A stretch of DNA of 64,000 nt from Raphanus sativus. Lineage: Eukaryota; Streptophyta; Magnoliopsida; Brassicales; Brassicaceae. The notes beneath the pieces are model-generated. The model was not told the origin of the DNA. It worked only from the letters and a program-made list of their open reading frames with translations, and ran no database searches. The first letter of the stretch is position 1, and every line of letters begins with the position of its first letter. The position numbers and the translations under genes were made by a program. The stretch covers positions 31,235,075 to 31,299,074 of the forward strand of contig NC_079514.1 in assembly GCF_000801105.2 (NCBI RefSeq), written 5' to 3'. Positions 51,046-61,829 of this stretch are shown here, one piece after another.

Positions 51046-52340
51046 ATCCACAGGCCATGAAAGTGTATGGAAATTCTTCGTCAGTACAACTACTACTTGA
51101 TATCAATAGTTATTATGTTGATGTGTGTAATAAATTCATCTTATAATCAATTAAGTAATCAAGAAACATGTATAAATAAGAATATCAACATTAAAGATAT
51201 GAGAAAAAGTCTTTCAAAATTATAATGATAAAATAAATTAAACGAAAGAAATATGGAAAAGAAAGAAAAGATGCTTAACTATTGTTGTTCTAAAAAAATT
51301 CAAAGACATATGTAGGAACATGCCGAAGGCTTATGGAAGAGTTGAATGAAATTTTGGTATGTGTTTATTGTTAGCCTTAGCCTACAACCTCAAATGGATC
51401 AAATGGGTGATGAAGTATATTTTTTAAGTTATTATGTTTTAATAAGTGATCAAGTCCATTGTATGTTTGTATCAGAATGTGGTTTAAGATCAACTCCAAT
51501 GTATTTTCTAACTTACACCCACTTTCTCCTTTTCTGTTTGTGTTAAGCATAGAAGGATTATCTGATCTCTTTCAGAAAAGGAAAGATTATCTCATCAACT
51601 GATCCACTTATTTTAGAGAGTAATTCACTCCTTAGGGTAATTTGAGTGAGATCACCTTCGGTGAGTAAATAGAGAGATAACAATGTTACTTTCGGTGAAG
51701 ACAGAGACATGTTGAACATGGATCCACCGACAAGACGCAACGAGTTGAAAAGAAGAGTTTGTAGAAACTCAGCTGGTGGTGCATGCTGGTGGCAGTGACA
51801 AAGGCGACGGCTCAGCTGGTTCGTATACGTCTTCTCTCCACGTCAAAACTTCTCGAATTCATTGTATATCACCAACGAGAGTATCACATATGGCTTCCGA
51901 TAGCATGATTCCTATTACGGTGATGTGTGACGACTCCGGTGTGATAGTCTGGCTCTCCGTTAGTGAAGAACGGTGACGGTGGTGATGTGATACATGGTCA
52001 GCTCCCAGCCTCCGACTTTCCTCTTCTTCCATACACTAACTTATTTAAAAAATCATATAAGGGGCAGTTTGTTTCACCATCCAGATGATTCATTAAGATG
52101 GAGATGAGAGTTTTGTTTATTTAGACATAAAAGAGGTAATCATTTAGAGGATTCATCTGGATAAGTTTTTGAAATTTTGGCTAAATTTTGAATATCAATT
52201 GGCTGATCCAAATTGAACCATCTCGATGGAGATGGTTTTGTCAAAATGGTAAAATGTCTATTATACCTCTGATATAATTAACAAATTACAAACATAAATC
52301 TAATATCATTTCGTCACTCAAAAAATAATAACAAAATCAC

Positions 52341-52932
52341 AAAAATGTATTTTCTTGCAAAAAAAGAAACATTTTCCGCCAAAACCGCAAAAAGACATTT
52401 TTCGCCAAAACCGGAAAACACGTTTTTCCACCAAAACTGTAAAATCTTGTTTTCCGCCAAAACCAAAATATCTTGGTTTTCCTTCCAAACCCGAAATATC
52501 TCGTTTTTTGGGCAAAACCGAAAAAGTGTTTTCCTGCCAAAACTGAAAAATATTTTTCCCACCAAAAGCAAAAAAGTATTGTTTTCCCACCAAAACCGAT
52601 AATCGCATTTTTGTGCCAAAACCCAAAAAAATCTCATTTTCCCACCAAAACTGAAAATGTCTATTCCCACCAAAATCGCAGAAACGAATTTCCCACAAAA
52701 ACAGGTTTTTCCGCCAAACCCGCAAAAACACGTTTTCCCATAAAAACACATTTTCGCCAAAACCGAAAAATAGCGTTTTCTGGCAGAAACGCGTTTTCCG
52801 CCTAAGCCGCAAAACCCGTTTTTGCGCCAAAACCACAAAAAATGTTTTTCCAACAAAAACACATTTTATGACAAAAACGCAAAAAACAAATTTTTCCGCC
52901 AAAACCGTAAAACAACATTTCCCACCGTAACC
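52341..52932. repeat. Minisatellite 6 of ~26-bp repeats
   Basis: Same family and order as the block at 28681. E2F-type cores have become TTTTCCGCC variants. Confidence 0.85.
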
Positions 52933-53322
52933 ATTAATGCAAGTGACGGCTGTAAGGTAAGTCTTGATATGAACAGTAATGGGACAAAATAATTGTATGG
53001 ATGACTAAAATCGATTGTCTTAATAGATTTATGCGGTTCAACTGTAAGAGTTGAGATTATCACAACAAGAGATTAAATAAAAGGCTTTATGAATTTAATT
53101 TAAAACAAAAAGTCAAAAATTTTGAAAGATACTAAGTCAATGTATGTATATTACTTCTCCTAGTTTTTAGTGTTTTATTGAAATTTTAGGGAAGACTTTG
53201 TATTTTATTTCTAAAAAAGGAAAAAAATATTTGTATAAAATAATCAGATGCTTAACCAAATTCAATAATCATTCCATGCTAATTTAAAACACGAAAAATA
53301 ACAAGAAAATAAAAAGAAACAA

Positions 53323-53494
53323 ATGACCATCAGTTCAAATGGTATTATGTTTGCCGTCGTTGTGATGCTATTTTTGTTGGTTTCAACAGGTAAGCCGCAT
53401 CCTAAACAAACATTTTATGTAAAGCTGCAATTATTATGTTTGTGTTTGATTGTTAGTTTATTGTGTATTTATTTCAGTAATTTTCCAAGTTTAT
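53323..53494 (+). pseudogene. Defensin-like exon 1, truncated by a transposon
   Basis: Exon 1 (53323-53389) encodes [21 protein letters not shown], with the normal donor site and a TATA motif upstream (TATAAAAT). After CCAAGTTTAT (53494) the intron sequence of the array stops and unrelated DNA begins. Exon 2 and the mature peptide are missing. Confidence 0.85.
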
Positions 53495-53496
53495 AT

Positions 53497-53820
53497 AAAA
53501 CGTTTTTTGTATATAAAATCTATTTTTTGAACTATAAAATCATTTCTATATTTATTAAACATTTTTAATATTTATGAAACCTTTTTTATGATTAAAAACT
53601 ATTTTTGTAATTATTTAACTTTTTCTGTTTATTAAAAGGTTTTTTTATATTTGTATTTTTTTGATTAAAATCTATTTTTGGATTTTTAAAAGTTGAAATA
53701 ATAATTATGAAAACGTTTTTTGCATATAAAATCTTTTTTGAATTATAAAATCATTTATATATTTATTAAACATTTTTAATATTTATGAAACCTTTTTTTA
53801 TTAAAAACTATTTTTTGTAA
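53497..53820 (+). repeat. Direct repeat of ~110 bp in AT-rich DNA
   Basis: The segment from about 53497 (AAAACGTTTTTTGTATATAAAAT) to 53607 recurs with small changes at about 53709-53820. It contains repeated TTTTTAATATTTATGAAACC phrases and no coding region. It lies within the left part of the CACTA-type element. Confidence 0.65.
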
Positions 53821-53889
53821 TTATATTTATATTTTTGTGATTAAAATCTATTTTTAAATATTTTTTCAATTTATATTGACTAAAACTAT

Positions 53890-55533
53890 TTTTTTAATTT
53901 ACAGGTCTTCTGGTGATCAGACCCGGCCTCGACCTCGTCATTCCTCACCACGAGGTCGTGGTGGTACGGGGAGCCACTCTCGGGGTTCGTCCAGCCGCTC
54001 TCGGGATTCTTCATCGCTCCAGAGCTCTTACCATACATCTCCCTCTCCGGTTCCTGCTCCCGCTACTGCACCCCTCCTGCTCCTCCAGTCGTTCCGGGAG
54101 TGATGACTGTTGAACAGTTGGTTCAACAGCCCGGTCGTGAGCATCTTCCCTATCTCACTCCGGATCCATGGGAACTCGGTCAAACATGGTAATTAAACGT
54201 CTTCTTTTTTCTTTCATTAAAAGTTCATTCATTATTAATAATATGTTCCTTGTATTAGGTTCGACCGATCCAAGAACGGGATCAGCGCATGGATCAATCG
54301 TATGATGAAATCGACCCTCGATAAGGGACATCCGACTTTCACTCACTTCCCTCCCGAGGACCGGGAGATGTGGTTTCGTCAGTTTGCGGTAAGTATTCTA
54401 ATTTTTTTTACTTATATTTTTAATCTTTAATATAAAATTTAAACTAATTGTGTTATTTTTCAGCAAGAGTTCACCTGGAATTCCGATCATACGCCCTATA
54501 TCCGTAACGCCTTCGTCCATAAACTTATGGACAACAATGGGAAGCAGATCTACGAGTGGAAGCAGAAGTGGCTCGCCAACCAGGTTTTTTTTATTTATTA
54601 AACTATTTTTTAAAAGTTCTTTTAAACTATTTTTGAATTTATTTAACTATTTAATATTTTTTATTTATTAAAAGGTCCCGCAGTCGATCAATGGCACGCG
54701 TGGCAGGAGTTGTGTGTGCATTGGGACAAGGAGGAGACGAAAGAAATCTCCTTGACCAACTCCAACAACCGCAAGAGCGATCGTGGCGGGAAGGGCATGT
54801 ACAAGTACAACTTGGGTGCCCAGACTATTGCCACTCTGGGAGATCGCATGGTAAGTTAAATCTCTTTTCTTTTCCAATTTGTTTAAGTATGTTTATTTTA
54901 TTTTTATGCATTTCTTCTAATTTCTAATGTTTGTTTTAACTTATGTTTTTTTTCAAGGCGGAAGAAAATGATGGCGAACCGGTTGATGATTTCGTCCTAA
55001 TGAAGAGGGGGCGCATACCAACAAGCATACCGGGCTGATTGATGATGGTGTTGTGAGGGATGTGGTCGACCTGATCCAAACTCAGAAGGAAGACGAAGAG
55101 ACCCGTTTATCTCAGCTTCAAACCGACCTGGATGCCACTTCGAACGGCTTCGACCAACTTGTCCTGGATTCGAATCAACGAAATCGTTGCATCGGTATGT
55201 TCTTGTTTAAAAGTTCAATTCATTTATTTCTTTATTTTCATTTTATCATCTTTTCTATTATTTAAATTTATTTATTTTCTATTTCAGTCGGTACCAAAGA
55301 AGAAGGGACGTTTGGTCGGTTTGGGTCGTCGATCCCATTCGGTTCCTCCTTATGCACCATCGCCCTCAGTTGATCTAGTACTTATGGATCAGTTGAAGGA
55401 CAGGGATGACCGCATTGCTGCGTTGGAGGCCAGGATGGCGGATCAACATGCGGGATGGGAGGAAATGATGAAGCAGAACGAGAAAATGATGGAGATGATG
55501 AAGAGGATGTATCCGGACGAGCAGTTCCCGTAG
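53890..55533 (+). pseudogene. Transposase_24 (Ptta/En/Spm family) transposon protein, decayed
   Basis: Several exons separated by T-rich introns encode [74 protein letters not shown] and a coiled-coil end (LKDRDDRIAALEARM). These are phrases of the plant transposon family Transposase_24, often found in CACTA elements. The frame shifts near 55010 in a G run (MKRGRIPT versus the following LIDDGVVRDVVDLIQ). It is unlikely to give a functional product. Confidence 0.7.
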
Positions 55534-55682
55534 TTTCTTTTTTTTTTCAAAAACTCTGAATGTTTTATTTTGATTTATACAACTTTGAATATTATCTAAT
55601 ATGTTTTAAATTTCAATTTGAATTTTATATTTTCTAATTTCAATTAAAAACAAATTAATTTATAATTTTATAAAAAAAAAAT

Positions 55683-56160
55683 TGGGAATATTCCGAGAAA
55701 GTGTATCCCTCGGAATATTCCAACGACAACTTCCTCGGAAAATATCCTCGGAGTTTTCCGATGGAATTTTCCTCAGTAAAAGCCTCGGAATATTCCGAGG
55801 GATCAAGTTCTCGGAAAAGCCTCAGTAATATTCCGAGGACATTTCGAGGACACTGGCCCTCGGAAATTTCCGAGGAAAGTTCCGAGGGCCAGTTTTCCTC
55901 GGAAATTTCCGAGGGCCAGTGTCCTCGGAATATTACCGAGGCTGTTTCCGAGGAATATTCCATCGGAAATCTCCGAGAAAATACCGACGAAATGGTCCTA
56001 GGAAACAGTTCTTCGGAATTTCGTCGGAAACTAGTTTCCTCAGAATTTCCTCGGAAATCTCCGAGGAAATTCCAAGGAAACTTGACTTTCCGACGACGTT
56101 TTTCGTCGGCATGTCTTTGGAATACCGTTTTCCGAGGAGATACCGACGAGAATTTCCGTC
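55683..56160 (+). repeat. Subterminal repeats of the CACTA-type element
   Basis: Dense short repeats on TTCCGAGGAAA/TTTCCTCGGAA occur in both orientations, changing to TTCCGACGAAA toward the right end. Arrays of this kind near the ends of CACTA elements are the binding sites of the element's own TNPA-like protein; that role is inferred here. Confidence 0.7.
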
Positions 56161-56185
56161 AGAATCACACTGTTTTCTTGTAGTA

Positions 56186-56813
56186 TCAGTTCTAGGCCTG
56201 CGTGATTGTTCCTCTATTTCAATGGAAGTTAGGAAACGGAAAAACACCTATGATAACATGTTAATTAACTGTGAAGATGATTGATTGTATATGTAGAGTT
56301 AATTAAAATGGAATAACCTATGATTTGTGTTTTCATAGATACCATGAGAAACAGAGATCCATAGGAAGAGGAAGAAGAGGAAGAAGAGAAAGAAAAAAAA
56401 AACAAAAAAAATGAACAAAATAGAAAAAAATCTTACCAGTTGATTGCAAGGGTTTTTTGGGAATATATGATTGAAAATATGTTGAATATTGAGGTCAAAT
56501 TTTTTTTAGCTAGATAGTTAGTTATAATTTGTTTGATGTATACTGAGTGCAATTTCCCTTTATTTATTCTCATAATCAAACTTTTGTTTAAGTAGTGATA
56601 TTTACATAAAATAAAACTTGATTATAGAAATATTGGTTGTTGGATCATGATCCATGTACCCAAACCATTATCTAAATTGAACTCAGGTCCGAGTTTATAT
56701 AAATTCACATTTCTCTATAATTGTTAGACTTTTCCACACTGTTCAGTTTGTGCTATTAAAACAACAATCTTAAAACGGACATTTCTCAATCAAACAAATT
56801 TCAATTTTAACAT
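56186..56813. other. AT-rich spacer between CACTA element and Helitron
   Basis: Contains a GAAGAGGAAGA purine tract (about 56368-56395) and otherwise AT-rich DNA. No gene recognised. Confidence 0.5.
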
Positions 56814-57908
56814 ATATTCTATTAATTCTCCTGTATAACCAGTTGATAAAGGTTATGTCCAATTTAAAATTTTAATAATACACACTTTTTAATATAAAAG
56901 CAACGGAATATATTTTCTTAATGTAACCACCAATTAAACTGATGCATAATTGTCGGCCACTTTCTGTAACTGCATCAAAAAAATCTAATTTAATCAAACA
57001 TTGAACGGAAGTTAATTTAATATGCGAATAGAAAGGGATAGCTAATAATTTCCTATTATAACGTATTAACGTGTGGTGTTCCTCTAGACCCCCCAACTTT
57101 TTTATTGTTCCTGTATTTCAGTGATTATTATGTGTTATATGACTGTTTGATGTTAAGTGCATGCTTAATTAAATAGTATAGGTTTAAAAGAATTAACACT
57201 GTTCAATTAATCATGCTATGAATATTTTTTTTTGTCATCAACAAAACAGACTCAGATAAGTATGTTTAAAACAGAAGATATAGCATATATTATTCTATTC
57301 AAATTATAGATATAAAAATTCGGATTCGATTCTGATTATTCAGATATTGATTTTTAGATGAAATATTAAAATATGAAATGGCTATGCACATGTATATAGT
57401 TATGTAACATCACTAATTTAATATAATTATCGAAATTCTTAGTAATGATTAAAAAATATTTTAGACATATATAGTTACAAAGAAAAACACAATATGTTTA
57501 TAAAAAAATACAAATATAATTACAAAGAAAGACACAAATATGAAAATTAAATATCTTAAAAAATATGTAAAACAAAAAGTATTGAGGGATGGTCAAATTT
57601 AAATAGCATTTAAAAATATACCAAGGCGGGTCATATTTTCTAACCAAAACAAAATTGAAAATCCGCGGGTTGGCGGGTCAGCGGATTGGCGGGTCAGCGG
57701 GGTGAATTTGACTCGCAATCCAGCCTTAACCGTGAGTATACCATATCAATTTTAAATTGCTATTACTTAATAAAATATATTTTATTAAAATTTATATACA
57801 AATATGATTAAAATAAACAAATATAATCAGAAAAAGAAAAACAAATATCAAAAAATAAATTTAAAACAAAAAATATACCCGCCCTTTTAAGGGCGAATCA
57901 AAATCTAG
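56814..57908 (+). mobile_element. Non-autonomous Helitron related to the intronic ones
   Basis: It starts around TATTCTATTAATTCTCCTG and ends CGCCCTTTTAAGGGCGAATC then AAAATCTAG (57908), with a hairpin at 57880-57895. It shares 5' phrases (TAAAGGTTATGTCCAA), the CCGCGGGTTGG...GGTCAGCGG interior and the 3' hairpin with the 0.9-kb Helitrons in the DEFL introns, so it belongs to the same family. The exact first base is uncertain by about four bases. Confidence 0.75.
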
Positions 57909-58719
57909 TATGTATTAAAATTTCAACAACCTTTATCCAACTTTTGTAGCGATTCCAAAGATTTCATGTCTGCTTCGTATAAAACAGTTTTTCTATATAA
58001 TCATTTTTTAAACGAGATATTTGTATGACTTTTTTTTGTTTTGATTACCCAGGAACTGCATGATAATACGAGAGTCGTTTATGATTTGTTAGACAAAAAA
58101 AACACTTAAATCATTTGACTGTAATTTCTCAGTGTTCAAGTTTGATTAAATGCGATGATCTTGGACACACGGAAAGAAACAAAGTGAGTGAATAAAACAT
58201 GTTTAATTTATAAGGTCATAATGCATGTGAGGTGACCATTACTACAATTAAACCGTACCATTCTCTGTTGTATTAATCAGTTAACCTTACGGTGTGGTCT
58301 TATTCTATATGTGTATGAAAGATATATACATGACAACCACTGCATATGAATTCACACAGAAATAATTGGTGTATATCACTAGGTCTGTTGGATTTGGTTA
58401 TGTGTTTAGTTCAAAAAGTGTGGGTACAAGTTAATGATAGGTTTACAAGTTTGATTTTCTTCGATTTTAGTCATGTGATGTTTGAGGAGTTTTCTAAAGA
58501 AGTCAAATAATTTTAAGGGGAAATAAAGTGTGTTGCATAATTTGGGAGGGAATAACAAAATACAAAGTCAACATATTTAATTACAGCATTTTATAAATAA
58601 CCCATTATTAATGCTTACTATTTGACAGTGCATGTATTTACTAAGATAATACATTTGTTTTACTATGTAATAAAATTTAGACGAGAAAAGACTTGTCTTG
58701 GCCTGAGGTGAAGAGCTGC
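57909..58719. other. Intergenic region, 3' flank of the receptor kinase gene
   Basis: AT-rich DNA including the 3' flank of the minus-strand kinase gene. No gene recognised. Confidence 0.5.
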
Positions 58720-61700
58720 TTACCGAGCACTAATGGGCGTCCAGTCGGTTATACGGAACTGCGAGCAATTTGGCTGGTTTGATGATGAGGAACCAATCAC
58801 AAAACGATTTCTAGTGACGAAAGAACCAGGACGTTCAGGCTGCTTCATATCTGTTTTATCGCTTGTGAGCATCAAAATAACAGACGACATAGGCGGTCTA
58901 TTATCTTTGGTTTCTTGAACACACAGGAGACCAATATGGATGCATCTTAGAACCTCACTTGGTCGAAATGTTGATGATGAATCAACGATAACAGGATCTA
59001 CAATATCGAGCCCTTTTCCTTCCAACCAGAGCTTCCATATCTGTTCATTAAAAAAAACAAAGCATTTTGATCAATCAAAAAAAAGAAAACAAATCAAAAG
59101 AGGAAAACAATAGAACTTGATTTGACAGACTCACATAGAAAATAAGGCTTTCTTCGTTGTAGTATAAGAACTCGTTGTTTCGCTTTCCAGCTATTATCTC
59201 CAGAAGCAAGACTCCAAAACTGAAAACGTCTGATTTTACAGAGCATATCCTATCTATCGCGTATTCAGGAGGCATATAGCCGCTGATTAACCAAAGAGTA
59301 AACACACTTGTGAGACTTAAAAATCAGAATTATTTTATATTTCCAAAAATGTTGGCGGTGGTGCTTACTAAGTTCCCACCATGTTTGTACTAGCTTCTGT
59401 CTCATCCCTTGCAAATAGCTTGGCCATCCCGAAGTCGGAGATTTTCGGTACCATATCTTTGTCAAGCAAGATGTTGCTCGGTTTCAGGTCCCTGTGGAGG
59501 ATCCGATACCGAGAATCTTGATGAAGATATAAAAGTCCCCGAGCAATACCATTAATTATATCCCATCGCTTCTCCCAATCAATCTTATAGCTTTTGGCTT
59601 TGTCTACAAACAAAACCAATCCAAATTAATTTTAATTTTATTTCCAAATAATAAGCATTCAACTTTAGTATACATTTAGCTTGTAGAAGAAAAAAAAAAT
59701 GAAAAAAAGAAAGTAGGGCACTTACCGAAAATATACGTATCGAGACTGGAATTCTCCATTAGTTCAAAGAGTAGAACCATCTCCTCTCCCTCGAAGCAGT
59801 ATCCAAGTAACTGGACAAGGTTGACATGTTGAACGCTTGCGATCAAATTCACCTCGTTGGTGAAACCTTCGATCCCATGAGCTGATCTCACCAACAGCCT
59901 TTTAGCTGCGATTGCTTGCCCGTCTGGTAAAATCCCCTGTTACCAGTTACCACATACGTGTTTTATATTCGTTTCAGGGAGTTTAGCCCAGGGATATATT
60001 TTCTATATACCTTGTAAACGATACCGTAACCACCTTTTCCTATCTTGTTGCAATCAGAAAAGTTTTCTGTGGCCTTGACAACATTTACTAGCGCCATCGG
60101 TACACATTGCAAATTCCCTATATATGTATTATGATCAATTAAAACATTTTATCTATTCAGACAGAAGATAAAAAAAAATATAATAAATAAATAAAGAAAG
60201 GTTATCTCACGAATACCAATAAGTGGTGGTGCAACTGTTCTTGTTGGAATCCTCTTCTTTCTTTTCCGGAAACAGAACAATATGACAATGACACCCAGAA
60301 GCAACACAATGCAGATTCCAATAATCAACATTATGCTTTTTGCACTCATTCTTCTTGTGTTTTTTTTTTGAATTTGTTACCGCTATAAAAACAAGTAATA
60401 GAATCCAAGTTATAAAGACATTCAGTTCTCCAATGATAGATTCTAAAATGAAAATATATCTACGTTCTATCTTTCTTTTTAGCCTCACTTACAGATATCA
60501 GTGGCTGCCAATCTAACAAATAGATCTTGACCGGCAATCATGTTCTTCCTAAGATCGAGGATTTCTCCCACCCAAATCACACAGCTATTTTGCATATCCG
60601 GGTTAGCAAATGCAGTACAATTGCAATTCCTATTGCACTTTTCTTTGCATTCCTTCAACCCACTAGTCATGTCCACAATAGACTTTGTAGTATCCGGCAA
60701 CTTCATTTTCCTAAACTTCTCAAACCCATCTCCAGAGCAATTCAACTGAGTCCTCCTCATACACCCACCTGTCCAGTCTTGAAAACCCCATGCTTCTTGG
60801 TCTCTCGGCTCAAATCCGTGAATGCAATCGCAGTTTGGTGATCTGCTTGTGTCACATATACCGTTAGGTCCACATTTATTGTATAACCCGCATGCATCAT
60901 GCGGTAAAATACGCTCTACGCGTTTCCACACTTGTTGTGGTTTTGGAATCCACGTTGACCGGTTCAACCGGCCACCAACAGACAATCTCAATATGGAGAA
61001 GAAGGTTTTATTAGTGATAGTGAAGAAATATGTGGCCTCTTCTTTGGTTGCGGTAATGGTGTACGTCACGTAGGTGAAATTTCCACTCTCATTTGTAATC
61101 TTCCATGGGTCACTCCGAAATGTTGGCATACCCTTCTTCCTAATGATACTCTGCACGAGCTCATGACGTTCCACTCCATAGGTGAATTCTCCTGATGACG
61201 GATCATCAGAGCTTCTCCAAGATTTCAAGACCCTATTTATGTTCGATTTGGCATCAAACCCTAGTTTCATATTGGAGACTAAAGCATCTGTTGGGAAATC
61301 GAAACTTTGCCACAAACACCCAGTTGATGAATTGTCGTCGAAGTATCTTAACACGAGGTTTCCGCTATCAAGAAGCTCTCCAATCACTAGTGATTTCGTG
61401 AGATTTGTGCTAGTCCTATTGGTCCACCAGACGCGGGTACCGTGTCGATCAAGGAGTACCAGGTTGGCATCCAAGATTTTGAGGGTTCTGACGGGCTTCG
61501 AGATTGGGTTGTCTCTATTGGCGACCCATACGACTTCCTGAGGAAACCTGTGGTGCCATATTCCCAGATACCAGCGGTCAGCTACTCCGGAAGTTGTTGA
61601 CGGTTTAAAAAAACCAAACACAAAGACTTTTTCCGGGGACAAGATGCTTCTTCGAGTAGATATCTTAAACGGCTCTGTCGATACAATTTTCGAATCATAT

Positions 61701-61747
61701 TTTGAGAAAAGATGGAGAACTAATATGAAGAAAATACGTAGCTTCAT
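58720..61747 (-). CDS. S-domain (G-type lectin) receptor-like kinase, SRK/ARK type
   Basis: Seven exons on the minus strand, the standard SRK layout: 61747-60493, 60382-60211, 60117-60011, 59936-59726, 59603-59369, 59282-59135, 59040-58720, about 815 residues expected. Exon 1 gives a signal peptide ([15 protein letters not shown]), a B-lectin domain ([21 protein letters not shown]), an S-locus glycoprotein domain ([29 protein letters not shown]) and a PAN domain ([18 protein letters not shown]). Exon 2 has the membrane helix and a basic stop. Exons 3-7 form a Ser/Thr kinase: [44 protein letters not shown]. The start at 61747 was chosen over 61798, which would be ~8 bp from the TATA box. Exon 2 is one base too long for the frame, at an A10 run near 60360-60369: either a mild frameshift mutation or a consensus error. 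Such kinases sit in the plasma membrane; SRK itself binds the cysteine-rich SCR ligand. The neighbouring SCR-like array makes a ligand pairing plausible but unproven. Confidence 0.88.
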
Positions 61748-61803
61748 CTCTCTGTTTCTTAACTTTTTGTTTTTTATGTTTTTGTTTTGTTTAGACATTG
61801 ACT

Positions 61804-61811
61804 GTATATAT
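61804..61811 (-). promoter_or_regulatory. Putative TATA box of the receptor kinase gene
   Basis: On the minus strand an AAAAATATATATACAG stretch lies about 60 bp before the preferred start codon at 61747. It is the only strong TATA-like motif nearby. Confidence 0.45.
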
Positions 61812-61829
61812 ATTTTTGTTCTACACTAA

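Larger units (their letters stand above)
25181..53494 (+). repeat. Tandem array of defensin-like gene units (4.1-5.0 kb each)
   Basis: Exon-1 start codons recur at 25573, 29661, 33746, 37820, 42760, 43427, 48349 and 53323. Spacing is about 4.09, 4.09 and 4.07 kb, then 4.94 kb for units with an extra Helitron; the 0.67-kb step spans the assembly gap. Each unit runs: leader (CATTAAAGCAAGTGACGGCTG), TATA box, exon 1, Helitron-containing intron, exon 2, a conserved ~1.3-kb tail, then a ~600-bp minisatellite. The left edge meets the truncated retrotransposon, and the right edge is cut by a CACTA-type element 105 bp into the intron of the last copy. Long shared intron and spacer tracts show recent duplication, probably by unequal crossing-over. 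Confidence 0.9.
53495..56185 (+). mobile_element. 5'-truncated CACTA-type DNA transposon
   Basis: The element holds a Transposase_24 (Ptta/En/Spm) pseudogene, a cluster of subterminal repeats and a right terminal inverted repeat, CTGTTTTCTTGTAGTA (56170-56185), the reverse complement of the typical CACTACAAGAAAACAG end apart from its outermost base. No matching left end is present at the junction with the array (53494), so the left part is missing or rearranged. Confidence 0.7.

Noticed and set aside
25181..61747. Interpretation as the canonical Brassica S locus
   Set aside because: Flanking genes match Arabidopsis At5g41140-At5g41170 rather than S-locus flanks, the peptide genes are multiple near-identical copies, and there is no aromatic residue between cysteines 3 and 4 as expected in true SCR.
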